Of a DNA stretch of 59,666 nt, positions 8,378 through 17,331 are shown piece after piece. The stretch covers positions 1 to 59,666 of the forward strand of contig JAQTRE010000005.1 of NCBI GenBank assembly GCA_028711995.1. The letters are read 5' to 3'. Numbering within the stretch: the stretch's first letter is position 1; each line of letters begins with the position of its first letter. The notes under the pieces were generated by a model. That model was not told the DNA's origin. It did not search any database and saw only the letters and a program-made list of their open reading frames with translations. A program made the translations under genes and the position numbers. The stretch comes from Dehalococcoidia bacterium (GTDB lineage Bacteria > Chloroflexota > Dehalococcoidia > SZUA-161 > SpSt-899).

Positions 8378-9253
8378 TTACCGTCCCTTCGCCAGGGTGT
8401 TCGGAATATCTTTAGCCAGATTCTCAACCGTCCACGGCACTCCTCTGCTGAAAATGCTCTTTACCGGCTCAAGCGGCCACGAGAAACGCGATATCTCGCT
8501 ACCGGATACATCAAAGATCTGATTGGTTATGCTTGCCGCTGCCTCGCTGCACAGATATACCACCATTGGCGCTACAACGCTGGGGTCTCTGTCTCCTGCC
8601 GGAGCAACCCCTGTGCGCTCTCTCTCCTTTTTCGCTGCTTCACTCATGCTCAGTCTGGTATCGGCATGCGGGAAAATGGCATTACTGGTCACGCCGTTCT
8701 TCCCCAAGGAGTTGGCAACAACGCCAGAAAGACACAACATCCCCGCTTTGGCAGCCCCATAGTTTGCCTGCCCCACGCTTACCCCATAAGACGCATTCGA
8801 GGACATGAAGATCAGTCTGCCATAGTTCTGTTTCCGCATCAGGGGTAGAGCATGCCTGGTGCAGAAGAAACTGCCATAGAGATGGGTCTTCACCACGATG
8901 TCCCATTCCTGCTCCGACATGTTGAACACCATGCGGTCTCTGGCGACCCCTGCGTTGTTGACCAGAATATCTATCTCGCCGAAGTTGTCTACGGCGGTTT
9001 TTATTATGTTTTCTCCACCATGCCAGGTGGCCACGCTATCGAGATTCGCAATGGCAATCCCCCCTTCTTTCGTGATATCAGCAACCACTTTGTTGGCGGG
9101 AGTACTGTCTTGTCCGCTGCCGTCCAAAGCTGTCCCATAGTCATTCACTACAAGTTTGGCTCCCTCCCTTGCCATAAGCAGACAAATCTCCCGGCCAATC
9201 CCGCCGCCCCCGCCTGTAACCACAGCGACTCTACCTTTGAGCGATTCTCCCAT
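8378..9253 (-). CDS. SDR-family dehydrogenase, 3-hydroxyacyl-CoA / 17beta-HSD4-like
   Basis: A 291-residue short-chain dehydrogenase. It has TGGGGGIG in the cofactor loop (about 14-21), a VVNDYG strand, NNAGVARD (about 106-113), MSSNAS with the catalytic serine, and YGAAK (Tyr-x3-Lys). The insertion GTALDGSGQDSTPANKVV after VVNDYG is typical of the 17beta-HSD4/MFE-2 dehydrogenase subgroup, which oxidises (R)-3-hydroxyacyl-CoA. That makes the second oxidation step of a beta-oxidation route likely. The stop lies 38 bases before the start of the thiolase relic, so the two were one operon. A crotonase relic lies upstream. Confidence 0.85.
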   Translation of the reverse strand: MGESLKGRVAVVTGGGGGIGREICLLMAREGAKLVVNDYGTALDGSGQDSTPANKVVADITKEGGIAIANLDSVATWHGGENIIKTAVDNFGEIDILVNNAGVARDRMVFNMSEQEWDIVVKTHLYGSFFCTRHALPLMRKQNYGRLIFMSSNASYGVSVGQANYGAAKAGMLCLSGVVANSLGKNGVTSNAIFPHADTRLSMSEAAKKERERTGVAPAGDRDPSVVAPMVVYLCSEAAASITNQIFDVSGSEISRFSWPLEPVKSIFSRGVPWTVENLAKDIPNTLAKGR

Positions 9254-9380
9254 TTCAGTAACCCTCCTTATTGCATCTATTTGACTCGGATAACGAAGTT
9301 GAACACATCCTAGTAACTTGTAACGCTAATAATTTCGGATATGGCCGATAGCTTTTCAGCGGTCATAAACTTCCCCTTGT

Positions 9381-9403
9381 CCCCCTCTTTGTGAAAGAGG
9401 GGG
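9381..9403. repeat. hairpin CCCCCTCTTT-GTG-AAAGAGGGGG
   Basis: Perfect 10-bp arms with a 3-base loop, lying in the ~440-base gap between the SDR start (9253) and a crotonase relic. It is not followed by a T-run in either direction, so a plain terminator is doubtful. The remaining gap (9254-9690) shows no recognisable gene; the 96-codon minus-strand frame at 9363-9653 has no family resemblance. Confidence 0.5.
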
Positions 9404-9690
9404 AAGCGGCAGGGCGGCAGGGGGCGTTGAACATACGATCATTTGGCTTCTCTGAATTATCCCTCTTCAGCGATGGAATGCGTGTTACACAGTACTGGGT
9501 GAACATGCCAAACTTCGGTTTGCGATCATGTTGAGCATACCCCATTAGCGCCCCGGAACTCCTAGAAATACCACACTGCACCACTCTGTGATGCATAAGG
9601 CATCTTCCGATGCCAGTTGCACATGCGCGTACAAAGAGAGCCTCCGACGCCATTTGTCCTCTACGTCCATATCAGCTTGGGAATGAATGT

Positions 9691-9800
9691 CTACCTTAAC
9701 GGCTTCTCTTTGAAGTAGCGCTCCTCTGCTTGAATCGCGCCATGGATTCCTTTCTGCTCCAGTTCTTTGATCAAATCTCGGTCTGCTTCATCTACGGGTC
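9691..9800 (-). pseudogene. relic of a crotonase C-terminus (second copy)
   Basis: The minus strand reads VDEADRDLIKELEQKGIHGA and then ERYFKEKPLR before a stop at 9691. This matches the tail of the crotonase ending at 53306 (FNLIKSLKEKEITGA, NYFKEKPLR). The similarity continues past the stop codon (TAG, then an ATTCATTCCCAA stretch in both), showing duplication of the gene plus its downstream DNA. The 5' part is replaced by an IS5-type relic. Confidence 0.75.
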
Positions 9801-9810
9801 TCTGGTTTAA

Positions 9811-10282
9811 GTTTCGTTCTTCGTCGATGGAGGCGTGTCGATGATGGTGGCATCTACAATGGTTCCCTCACGCAACAGGAGTCCCTTGTCAGCCAGATAC
9901 CCTTTGTCTTCTCGAATATCTTTTCCGTGAGCCGATTCTCTTCCAGGTAATGCCGGAAGTTCAGAATGGTGGTTTCATCCGGTATCACATTGACTTCCAG
10001 ATCGATCCGGGCAAAGCGTCTCATCGATTCACTATCATGAAGCGAATCTTCCATCGCCGGATCGGATAATCCGTACCACTGCTGCAGGAAGTAAATCCGC
10101 AGCATCCGCTCCACCGGCATCGGTTGCCGTCCATTGCCTTTCTTCGGATAGCGCTTCCAGACAATCTTCAATAATTCTTCCCACGGGATCACCTGATCCA
10201 TCTCTTCCAGAAACCTCTCCCGACGAGTCCTCTTCTTCTTGTTGTCATAAGCCAGGCTGGCAAAAGTGGGTCCATTTATCAC
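9811..10282 (-). pseudogene. IS5-family transposase, N-terminal relic with frameshift
   Basis: The frame MINGPTFASLAYDNKKKRTR and onward contains the DUF772 N-terminal domain of IS5-type transposases (VERMLRIYFLQQWYGLSDPAMEDSL, then IPDETTILNFRHYLE). After KIFEKTK the frame is lost; the neighbouring frame continues REGTIVDATIIDTPPSTKNE, which holds the first catalytic aspartate. The element then ends abruptly against a crotonase relic. A possible IS5 C-terminal relic lies far away at 22985. Confidence 0.8.
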
Positions 10283-10355
10283 GGCAGAACTCCTTGAGTT
10301 GATCTGCCATTATTATCGCATGATTCGGGACTTATTCAGAGGTTCCTCAGGTTTA

Positions 10356-10450
10356 TCACAGATGGCGTTTCTGCTTATAGGACTCCAGGGTGTCGATAGA
10401 AGCTTTTGTCTTTTCCTTGGTCTGTGCCTCAGAGTAGTCTCGTGCATGTG
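10356..10450 (-). pseudogene. relic of a 2-hydroxyacyl-CoA dehydratase subunit C-terminus
   Basis: The minus strand gives HARDYSEAQTKEKTKASIDT and then LESYKQKRHL before a stop at 10356. It aligns with the end of the intact dehydratase subunit that stops at 11933 (RDYSELQTKAKIDAFIETME, THKRKPR). Only about 30 codons are clear; upstream frames are broken. It shows that a second copy of the dehydratase gene once existed downstream of the intact set. Confidence 0.65.
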
Positions 10451-10501
10451 GTCAACGAAAGCGGGATAATTACAGCATCGGAAATACGGGACATGGATAC
10501 T

Positions 10502-10637
10502 TTAAAGGCCACGCCTCTGTGCTCCCTGACATCGAGCACATGTCGCCGTGCTCAGCAAATTGAATACCTGGGATCGATCAAGCTTCAGTGTGGCAATTCC
10601 TTCCTTCTTGGAATAAGCTATGTTCTTGAAATCAATG
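10502..10637 (-). pseudogene. relic of a crotonase N-terminus
   Basis: Just after the CaiB gene the minus strand reads DFKNIAYSKKEGIATLKLDR, then SQVFNLLSTAT, behind a GGGGGAGG site. This is the characteristic first strand of crotonases (YSKKEGIATITLNRPEVFN). The start codon seems to have become ATT, and the frame stops after about 45 codons. A very similar relic lies on the plus strand at 54919. The flanking 10283-10355 holds nothing recognisable. Confidence 0.65.
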
Positions 10638-10682
10638 CCAACCTCCCCCTTAGCATCTCACTCATTGCGAACATCTCGTTCC

Positions 10683-11894
10683 TTAGACTATGCCCTCATC
10701 TTTTAGGTTCGTGATATTGTCCCAGTTGTAACCCAATTCCAGCAAAATTTCCTCCGTATGTTGGCCCAACTCGGGAGCGGGCAGCCGGATGCCTGCAGGA
10801 GTTTTGGAAAAATGCAAGGGCATCCCAACCATCTTTACCTTTCCCCGCGCAGGATGGTCGAAGTCGGCGATGTAACCATTTTCCAATACTTGGGGGTCAC
10901 GAATGACATCATTGATGTCATTCACCGGCGCATAGATGAGGTCCCCCCCCGCCTTCTGAAATTGTTTCATCCATTCATCACGGGTTTTAGTAGCAAAAAC
11001 CCGGTCCATGATAGGAATGATTTCCTTGGAGTTCTGCGACCTTTTGTCCATTGTGGCAAAACGTGGATCTTTCTCATATTGGTGCATGCCCATGGCTTGG
11101 CAAAGAGTTGGCCAATAGCGATCAGCCTGAAGCATAGCAAAGGAAATCCATTTACCATCCTTGCACTGGTAGTGATTGGAGAGAGGATTCCCTTCCTCGG
11201 CACGCCTTTTCCTGGGTAACGCCTGCCCAAGATCCAAGGAGGCAGCTACGTTAAGCGCCTGCAAGTGAATCATACTTCCGAGTTGGGAAACATCCACCTC
11301 CTGGCCTATGCCGAGACGTTCACGGGCTATTAAGGCAGCGAGCACAGCGTAAGATAGCATTATAGCTCCGGTTTGGTCGGCAATACCTCCCATCATCATG
11401 AGAGGGGGCATATCGGGCTCGCCAAGCGTGCTCATGATCCCTGATCGAGCCAAGCCACAGCGATCGAAAGCTGGGGCCGCAGAATCAGGACCCTTAGGAC
11501 CATATCCCGAGGCCGTGGCGTATATGAGCTTTGGATTGTGTTTGGAAAGAGTGGCATAATCCAACCCGATCCGTTCGGGCACGCCTCTGCGGAAGTTGTG
11601 AACCAGAACGTCAGAAGTCTTAACCAGACGATAAATGAGTTCCTTTCCCGCATCCTGTGCAAGATCGACGGTCAGACTCCGCTTGTTGTGATTGTTGGTA
11701 TCAAAATAGAAGTTCCCGGGACTGCTTTTGGTGCTAAGTCCAGCTATGCGGGACATGCCTCGAGCGGGATCACCACGCCGATCTTCGATCTTGATGACAT
11801 CGGCCCCAAGATCGCCAAGCATGGCAGTGGCTACCGGCCCTTGTTGCCAGATGGTCCAATCGATGACGCGTATGCCTTCTAATGGTTGTGACAT
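10683..11894 (-). CDS. CaiB/BaiF-family (class III) CoA-transferase
   Basis: About 403 residues from the ATG at 11894, chosen because GGAGGAAT lies 8 bases before it; the open frame runs 14 codons further. Class III motifs: PLEGIRVIDWTIWQQGPVAT at the start, MLGDLGADVIKIE (about 30-42), and GGIADQTGA carrying the likely catalytic aspartate at the position that forms the acyl anhydride. These enzymes move CoA between carboxylates. In the context of two dehydratase subunits and a D-2-hydroxyacid dehydrogenase, it is the natural candidate to activate the 2-hydroxyacid (FldA/HadA-like role). It lies 38 bases downstream of the dehydratase gene on the same strand. Confidence 0.88.
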   Translation of the reverse strand: MSQPLEGIRVIDWTIWQQGPVATAMLGDLGADVIKIEDRRGDPARGMSRIAGLSTKSSPGNFYFDTNNHNKRSLTVDLAQDAGKELIYRLVKTSDVLVHNFRRGVPERIGLDYATLSKHNPKLIYATASGYGPKGPDSAAPAFDRCGLARSGIMSTLGEPDMPPLMMMGGIADQTGAIMLSYAVLAALIARERLGIGQEVDVSQLGSMIHLQALNVAASLDLGQALPRKRRAEEGNPLSNHYQCKDGKWISFAMLQADRYWPTLCQAMGMHQYEKDPRFATMDKRSQNSKEIIPIMDRVFATKTRDEWMKQFQKAGGDLIYAPVNDINDVIRDPQVLENGYIADFDHPARGKVKMVGMPLHFSKTPAGIRLPAPELGQHTEEILLELGYNWDNITNLKDEGIV

Positions 11895-11932
11895 GCTAGT
11901 GATTCCTCCTAAGATTCTCCCTGACAATTTAC

Positions 11933-13237
11933 TCAACGGGGTTTCCGCTTGTGCGTTTCCATGGTCTCGATGAAAGCGTCGATCTTTGCTTTCGTCTGGA
12001 GCTCCGAGTAGTCCCGGTCGTCCACGATATCGCTTTCCATAAACAACGTGGGAATCCTGACATAATCGCGCAGAACGTTCTCAAAATACATCTGACCCAC
12101 AGTGGTGGCGCGACAGGAGATACTGCCGTGCATCACCAAGCCATCGGCTTGATATTCGTCTATCCAGTCCAACAACCGCTGAACACGGGGATGTCCCGGT
12201 CCCTGAAGGGCTTTTTTCTGCTTGGTGGTAAAGCGATGGTAATACCAGCGGGCCAAACGCTCCAGCGGATCATTGTACTTGTGAGCATCCTCGAATGGCT
12301 CGAACTGGCAATAACAGGTCTCGATAACACATACCGCTCCCTGGTCCTCGAAGTGGTTGAAGAGGTTCATACTATGCCATGGAGGCAGACCGCCACCCCA
12401 GATAAGTCGATATCTTTCCTCCGGCACCACTCCGATATGATTGCGGACCCGTTCTTCCAGCTCGTCGTACAACCCCTTGTAAAAATTGATCGATTCGGGA
12501 TCCGACGGATGAAACATGCCGGGAACCACGCAACTCAACATGTCCTCGGTAGGCATGGGGCACGGAACGGAACGGCGTATCTCGTAGCACCTCCACCACA
12601 TCGTCCGGGTCTGCTCGGCGGTGACTACGGCTGCCATCAGCTTGTCCTCGTCCATCTTCCGCCCCAGAGTTTTCTCCAGAAACGCCTTCAGTCGCTTGAG
12701 CTCCTGAACCTGATAGGGTACATAGAACTCCCGTACCTTATCCGGGTCAACATTGTTGGGGGGCATGAGCACTTCAAAGGTAAAGTAAGGCACATCCATA
12801 TACCGCCCCATCGCCTGATACCACTTGAAGCGCGGATCGCAACCGGCGCTGGAACCGATAAGCATGGTGGGATCGGCCATGCCGCCCTCCGGAGCATCCG
12901 GAGGGATCATCCCCAATTCCTTGCGTTTGGCAGCATGACCGAGGCCTGTGCGAACATAGCCACATATGACATTGGAAAAGCCATCAGCCTCAGCAGCCTC
13001 AAGAAGGGGACCGGCCCCTTTCTTGGCCGCGCACACCGCCCCATAGTTTTCAGTGTATACGGGGACAACATCCATAGCATAAAGCATCTCTTCGGCGATG
13101 GATGCCACCATCACCCAGGCCACTGGCGCTCCCTCGTTCACTGCCTCACGTGCCTTCGAATACATCCGCTTTACGATCTTGTAACTCTCTTGGGCAGTCT
13201 TGGTGGATTTGGTTGCGGTAGTTTTATCCTTGCTCAT
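11933..13237 (-). CDS. 2-hydroxyacyl-CoA dehydratase / benzoyl-CoA reductase family subunit (larger)
   Basis: About 434 residues from the ATG at 13237 (MSKDKTTATKSTKTAQESYK), behind GGGGAAGATATTGAG; the open frame extends upstream only in overlap with the previous gene. Family features: AEEMLYAMDVVPVYTENYGA near the start, NVICGYVRTGLGHA, SSAGCDPRFKWY, and SISCRATTVGQ near the C-terminus. The cysteines in these segments are candidate [4Fe-4S] ligands. Family members remove water from (R)-2-hydroxyacyl-CoA or reduce aromatic rings by ketyl-radical chemistry and need an ATP-driven activator, which is absent here. Paired with the gene at 13257, 19 bases away. Confidence 0.87.
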   Translation of the reverse strand: MSKDKTTATKSTKTAQESYKIVKRMYSKAREAVNEGAPVAWVMVASIAEEMLYAMDVVPVYTENYGAVCAAKKGAGPLLEAAEADGFSNVICGYVRTGLGHAAKRKELGMIPPDAPEGGMADPTMLIGSSAGCDPRFKWYQAMGRYMDVPYFTFEVLMPPNNVDPDKVREFYVPYQVQELKRLKAFLEKTLGRKMDEDKLMAAVVTAEQTRTMWWRCYEIRRSVPCPMPTEDMLSCVVPGMFHPSDPESINFYKGLYDELEERVRNHIGVVPEERYRLIWGGGLPPWHSMNLFNHFEDQGAVCVIETCYCQFEPFEDAHKYNDPLERLARWYYHRFTTKQKKALQGPGHPRVQRLLDWIDEYQADGLVMHGSISCRATTVGQMYFENVLRDYVRIPTLFMESDIVDDRDYSELQTKAKIDAFIETMETHKRKPR

Positions 13238-13256
13238 CTCAATATCTTCCCCTTGT

Positions 13257-14423
13257 TCAACTGATCGTCTCCAGAAACGCCTGGATACGTGTCTTGAGTT
13301 GGCCCACATTCGTTGCCATGTAGTCGTCCTCAATGTGCAACACCGGATAACCCTGGCCCTGCAGATAGTCCCTGACGTCCGGCACATCCAACTCTACGGT
13401 ATCGCAAAATCGGATCACGTAGAGGACTACGCCATCGACCTGCCAGTCGCGGGCAAAGTCCCGGATGTAGCCAAACCGATTCTCCATATCGGCCAGATAA
13501 TTGCCGGGCGACTCGCGGTACGTGCGGGCACAGTTCGTCTTAAAGAGATAACGGTCCACCAGGCCATCGAGCAAATCCTCGGTGATTTCTACGTCATGCC
13601 AGAAGGCTTTCGTGCCCGTGCAGATGTCATCGACGACCACATTGGCGCCACAGTCCTCCACCAGCTTGATGAAGGCTTCATTGTCGATATCGGTACCGTA
13701 CACCATCACCCGGGCCGGTTTCTTCCCCGACCTGTTTCCCTGCCGGTTGCCGACCTCCTTGATAACCTCCTGAATGAGTTCGTTGGCTTCGCGGACAGGT
13801 ATCGTCATGGCAACGGTAACCAGCCGGATCACCTCTCTCCCCGTTATGAGGGGCGGATCGATTTTCCTCAGGTGATAAAGCTGACGCAACAGCGCACGAC
13901 TCTGATTATGCAGCTCTATAGCCTGGCACAGTTTCTCATCAGTGAGTTCGGCCCCCGCAACCTGCTCCAGAGCGTTTTGCAGCCTGCCTAGCGCGACTTT
14001 GAAGAATTCAGCCGAAGCCGGCTGCAACATGTGAGGCACATCGAGGTAGTGATTAAGAGCCAGAGGCTTATAATGCGTCCAGAGGTCGTATATCTTGAGC
14101 ACCGTATCGCAGCTGTGGGGAATCACCAAGCCGTCAAGAAAGTCATACTTACCCTTCATAGCCAGATCAAAACAACTGCGCACGAAGGAGCACATGATCG
14201 TCTCTACATAAGAGTCCGCCTTGGTAATGGGCTCATTGACATCTCCCATTATGCGTAGGGGTACCATATCAAGGGCCGTAATCATCTCGACCGGTGGGAA
14301 GCAGCACATATAACCAATGACTTTCTTTCCCTCCTTTTGAAGCTCCCGGGCTCGCTGAGTACGGTCAAGATACAACTCATCCGCCTTGGCAAGACCCTTG
14401 GCCTGAGTTGCTTTTCTCATCAT
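13257..14423 (-). CDS. 2-hydroxyacyl-CoA dehydratase / benzoyl-CoA reductase family subunit (smaller)
   Basis: About 388 residues from the ATG at 14423 (MMRKATQAKGLAKADELYLD), behind AAAGGAGGATTC. Family features: KKVIGYMCCFPPVEMITALD (the usual GY-x-C-x3-PEE-like segment), IMCSFVRSCFDLA, LVIPHSCDTVLKIYDLW and VVLYVIRFCDT. The cysteines in these segments are the likely cluster ligands. PHSCDT is shared with BcrC and HgdB/FldC-type subunits, so ring reduction and 2-hydroxyacyl dehydration cannot be separated by motif alone. The downstream CoA-transferase and the upstream D-2-hydroxyacid dehydrogenase favour dehydration. It probably forms a heterodimer with the next gene. Confidence 0.87.
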   Translation of the reverse strand: MMRKATQAKGLAKADELYLDRTQRARELQKEGKKVIGYMCCFPPVEMITALDMVPLRIMGDVNEPITKADSYVETIMCSFVRSCFDLAMKGKYDFLDGLVIPHSCDTVLKIYDLWTHYKPLALNHYLDVPHMLQPASAEFFKVALGRLQNALEQVAGAELTDEKLCQAIELHNQSRALLRQLYHLRKIDPPLITGREVIRLVTVAMTIPVREANELIQEVIKEVGNRQGNRSGKKPARVMVYGTDIDNEAFIKLVEDCGANVVVDDICTGTKAFWHDVEITEDLLDGLVDRYLFKTNCARTYRESPGNYLADMENRFGYIRDFARDWQVDGVVLYVIRFCDTVELDVPDVRDYLQGQGYPVLHIEDDYMATNVGQLKTRIQAFLETIS

Positions 14424-14666
14424 GAATCCTCCTTTTCCTAAATTCCACCGAGGGGGCAAGATGTTCTCAACCGCTTTATATCACATACCTTTATCCACTT
14501 GAAGATACGGGCAACAAACATCGTTGAGGTCAGATACTACATTACACTGTCCTACCGGCCACCAGCATTACCGGCTTCCCCATTTCTGCTCGTATTTCTC
14601 TTCGACTTGAGGATTAACAAGGCCGTGAGGCCACTGCTTCTTCCTCCGGTTTATGTGTGGGCTATT

Positions 14667-15689
14667 CTATTTCTTACCCCATTTCTTTTGCCACAGATCC
14701 TCTGCCTTGGGATTCACTGCGTAGTGAGGAAACTTGCCCTCAAGAGCCATGATCACCTGGGTGATCGGCTTGCCCCACATCTCCTCCTGCGCTTGCTGAG
14801 AATAAAACGCGCTATGGCCGGTAAGGTCGACATTTTCCATCTTGAGCAACGGGTTATCTGGCTTAATGGGCTCATCCCATGTTACATCAAGGCCTGCCCC
14901 GGCGAAGAGTCCTTCCTTTAGCGCCAGGATGAGACCTGGCTCGTCCGCACAACGACCCCGAGCAGTATTGACGAAATAGGCAGTCTTTTTCATCTTCTTG
15001 AACTGTTCATAACCGATCATGCCCTCCGTCTCTTTGTTAAGTGGGGTATGCATGGTGATAAAATCCGACTGCCTTAGGAGTGTATCCAGATCCACCGGCT
15101 CTATGTAGCGGTTCTTCATCACTGCCGGAAGGACATACGGATCATAGGCGATAACCCTCATGCCCAACCCATGGCACTTGAGAGCAGTAGTCATACCGAT
15201 TCGACCCACGCCGATCACGCCCACGGTCTGATCGCGCATCCGGTACATGGGAGAAAGAACTGCTAGAAGTCCTTTCGAGTCCTTGAGCGTGCAAATTTGT
15301 GTCTCCTTTACTGCCTTGTTGATTTTGACATACTTGTGGCCCAGCGCCAGTATGAATGTGACGGCCAGCCCTGAAACCTCATCCAAACCGTAATCGGGGA
15401 CATTGCAGACGGCTATCCCCAGTTCAGTGGCCGCGTCTACATCGATCTTTTCATAGCCTACGCCAGCACTGGCAACGACACGACATTTGGGAAGAGACTG
15501 GAGCACACGGCGGGTGAATGGCTGCACTGAAGTACCACCCATTACTGCATTAGCGTCTTTTGCGTTGGCGATAATATCGTCTTCCGTCATCCAATTACCT
15601 TTCACCAAAGTATGTCCCAACGGCTTCAGTAGTTCTCCTTTGAAATTGCAGCTGGGCATGTCCAAACATTGAACGACTTTGAAACCCAT
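14667..15689 (-). CDS. D-2-hydroxyacid dehydrogenase (NAD-dependent)
   Basis: A 340-residue protein. It has the Rossmann loop GVIGVGRIG (about 157-165), NTARG with the substrate-binding arginine, an acidic residue in DVTWDEP, and the catalytic histidine in TGHSAFYS; all are in place, so it should be active. It interconverts a 2-oxoacid and a D-2-hydroxyacid with NAD(H). Behind GAAGGAGGGAGTTC and 244 bases upstream of the dehydratase subunits, it probably supplies their 2-hydroxyacid, as HgdH or FldH do in amino-acid fermentation. A decayed copy lies directly upstream at 15950-16395, and a third, interrupted copy at 55318. Confidence 0.88.
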   Translation of the reverse strand: MGFKVVQCLDMPSCNFKGELLKPLGHTLVKGNWMTEDDIIANAKDANAVMGGTSVQPFTRRVLQSLPKCRVVASAGVGYEKIDVDAATELGIAVCNVPDYGLDEVSGLAVTFILALGHKYVKINKAVKETQICTLKDSKGLLAVLSPMYRMRDQTVGVIGVGRIGMTTALKCHGLGMRVIAYDPYVLPAVMKNRYIEPVDLDTLLRQSDFITMHTPLNKETEGMIGYEQFKKMKKTAYFVNTARGRCADEPGLILALKEGLFAGAGLDVTWDEPIKPDNPLLKMENVDLTGHSAFYSQQAQEEMWGKPITQVIMALEGKFPHYAVNPKAEDLWQKKWGKK

Positions 15690-15703
15690 GAACTCCCTCC
15701 TTC

Positions 15704-15925
15704 TTATGTTTTGTTAACTATTGAGATTCCTTCTCCAGTTCTTTCAGGCACTTGGCTTGCTCTACCCTCATCCCTCCGTATCCCTTCCACCAGCGGTAAC
15801 ACGTCTGTTCGGTTACCCCGATCTTTCTGCTGGCTTGTCCTATCGTAGTCCTCTGGACTCAACAGCACTTCCACTTCACGTAGCTTGTTGATGATTTGTT
15901 CCGGTGTGAATCCATTCTTGGTCAT
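15704..15925 (-). pseudogene. IS3-family OrfA relic
   Basis: From the ATG at 15925: MTKNGFTPEQIINKLREVEV, then LLS, after which a frameshift leads to VLPLVEG-like sequence. It is the helix-turn-helix OrfA of an IS3-type element (EQIINKLREVEVLLS, then a KIGVTEQ-like recognition helix in another frame). A close relative, also broken, is at 50873. It is inserted next to the D-2-hydroxyacid dehydrogenase relic. Confidence 0.7.
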
Positions 15926-15949
15926 TAATGCCCCCTTTCTTCTCAGTCC

Positions 15950-16395
15950 AAGTCTGATAGCAAACTTGGACCGGTTTTCGGTGGGGCACCTCAGTACGTG
16001 CAATCTGCCCAAAGTCCACCAACCCGAGAGTGAGCCCCCGGAGGCGAGACATGGGAGGCATGATCTCATATCTGATCTGACACCTCTTCAATACAGTAAT
16101 CGTGAGTATTCGTGACCAAGATGCCGCGCTCTGTAGCAGTGGTGAGGCCTATCTTCTCATAGCCGATGCCAGAACTCACGATGATGCGACACTTTTCGAG
16201 GCTGTCGATCACCCTCTTGCTAAAATCCTATCCCCCGATAACCACAGCATCAGCATCACGGGCCAACTCTACTATCCTTCCTGGCTGCGACAAAGCTTCT
16301 TTACGGACTGGATATCCAATCCCTTTTAGGCAGTTTCATCTACGGGAATACCCGAGAGTAAGAAGGTCATTACAACTTTCAAGGGCACGGGAAAC
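15950..16395 (-). pseudogene. relic of a D-2-hydroxyacid dehydrogenase
   Basis: Several stops and frameshifts, but clear segments on the minus strand: ELARDADAVVIGG, DFSKRVIDSLEKCRIIVSSG, IGYEKIGLTTATERGILVTN, THDYCIEEVSDQ, then LRGLTLGLVDFGQIARTEVP (Rossmann region). These follow the same order as the intact enzyme downstream (RRVLQSLPKCRVVASAGVGY). The C-terminal half is missing and replaced by an IS3 OrfA relic. It separates the ferredoxin-oxidoreductase genes from the intact dehydrogenase. Confidence 0.75.
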
Positions 16396-16409
16396 TCCTT
16401 CCGTATTTT

Positions 16410-16637
16410 TTATGTTAGCTCGGCGAACTTATAAACCTCAATGCCGATTTCGGGACAAAGCCAGCCACAGATACCACAGGCGTTACAGCGCTCAGCTTGG
16501 GAAAATACAGCTATCGAAGTGCCTGTGGAATTCAGTTTTTCAGCGCCTATGGTGATGCAGTTTCGAGGACAGAATTCCGCACACAGACCACAGCCCTTGC
16601 ACAGTGCTGCGTTAACAGTTATCTCACCCTTAGCCAT
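16410..16637 (-). CDS. 2[4Fe-4S] ferredoxin, delta subunit of 2-oxoacid:ferredoxin oxidoreductase
   Basis: A 75-residue protein with two cluster motifs: CKGCGLCAEFCP (C-x2-C-x2-C-x3-CP) and CNACGICGWLCP. Behind AAGGGGG. It carries electrons from the thiamine-diphosphate enzyme to soluble ferredoxin. It lies at the end of the gamma-beta-alpha set; 134 bases separate it from the gamma gene, in which no other gene is seen. Confidence 0.85.
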   Translation of the reverse strand: MAKGEITVNAALCKGCGLCAEFCPRNCITIGAEKLNSTGTSIAVFSQAERCNACGICGWLCPEIGIEVYKFAELT

Positions 16638-16771
16638 TTGGTTTCCCCCTTCGAATATGTCAGACAGTCTTGAAATTCTCTACTAATGTAGTGTTCTCTA
16701 TATGAGCCGACACTAATCGTGTCTCACACGATCATTGAGAAGGTGTCCAAATTTGGAGTTATTTCCAGACA

Positions 16772-17320
16772 CTACACTAGCTCTGTCCCTCGCCTTAGTG
16801 CCTTCTTATCCAGATTCAGCAGTGCCTCTCGTCTGCCTCCACCCAGTTTCTTTTCCAGTACCTTGTCTACCAGTTCGACTGAGCCTACACTAGTTGCCTT
16901 TAAATAGGCCCCAAGAAAGATCAAGTTGGCTGCTCTGCTGTCTCCCAACTCGATAGCTACCTGTGTGGCAGGTATGTCCACCACCTTGATATCCTGACGG
17001 CCGATCTTTCCCGGAGTAACGGCTTTGTCGAAGAAGAGCACGCCCCCCGGTCTAAGACGGCGCTCATAGCTCTGCAAAGATGGTATGCTCATAGCAATGG
17101 CTGCCTCTATCTCTAACGCCACAGGCGAGGCTATATTATCGTCAGAGAGGACTACAGTGCACTCGCTAGCGCCTCCCCTCACTAAACCTCCGTAGTTGGG
17201 GAAAAACAGCACATTCTTGTATTTGGCCATGCCAGCCTCAGCTAGAAGACGCCCAAATAGAAGCGCACCTTGCCCTCCAAGACCGCCAATCATCACAGTG
17301 AAGGATTTGTTCATTGTCAT
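16772..17320 (-). CDS. 2-oxoacid:ferredoxin oxidoreductase, gamma subunit (Kor/Vor type)
   Basis: About 182 residues. The start MTMNKSFTVMIGGLGGQGAL is chosen at 17320 because GAGGAG lies just before it; an ATG at 17335, overlapping the beta gene by 4 bases, is the alternative. It has the family hallmark GGLGGQGALLFGRLLAEAG and the FFPNYGGLVRGGASECTVVLSD segment. It forms the interface domain between the alpha and beta subunits. Together with the beta, alpha and ferredoxin genes it makes a four-subunit enzyme for CoA-dependent oxidative decarboxylation of a 2-oxoacid. Confidence 0.86.
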   Translation of the reverse strand: MTMNKSFTVMIGGLGGQGALLFGRLLAEAGMAKYKNVLFFPNYGGLVRGGASECTVVLSDDNIASPVALEIEAAIAMSIPSLQSYERRLRPGGVLFFDKAVTPGKIGRQDIKVVDIPATQVAIELGDSRAANLIFLGAYLKATSVGSVELVDKVLEKKLGGGRREALLNLDKKALRRGTELV

Positions 17321-17331
17321 TAAATTTCTCC

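Noticed and set aside
9381-9403. Rho-independent terminator
   Set aside because: A strong stem but no T-run on either side and no gene ending next to it.
9363-9653. 96-codon minus-strand open frame
   Set aside because: No resemblance to any family, no ribosome site, and it covers a perfect hairpin.
11951-13264. 437-codon plus-strand frame opposite the dehydratase subunit
   Set aside because: It mirrors the conserved dehydratase coding and has no ribosome site or recognisable domain.
13238-13387. 50-codon extension of the larger dehydratase subunit
   Set aside because: It lies in a second frame of the upstream subunit gene; the ATG at 13237 has its own ribosome site.
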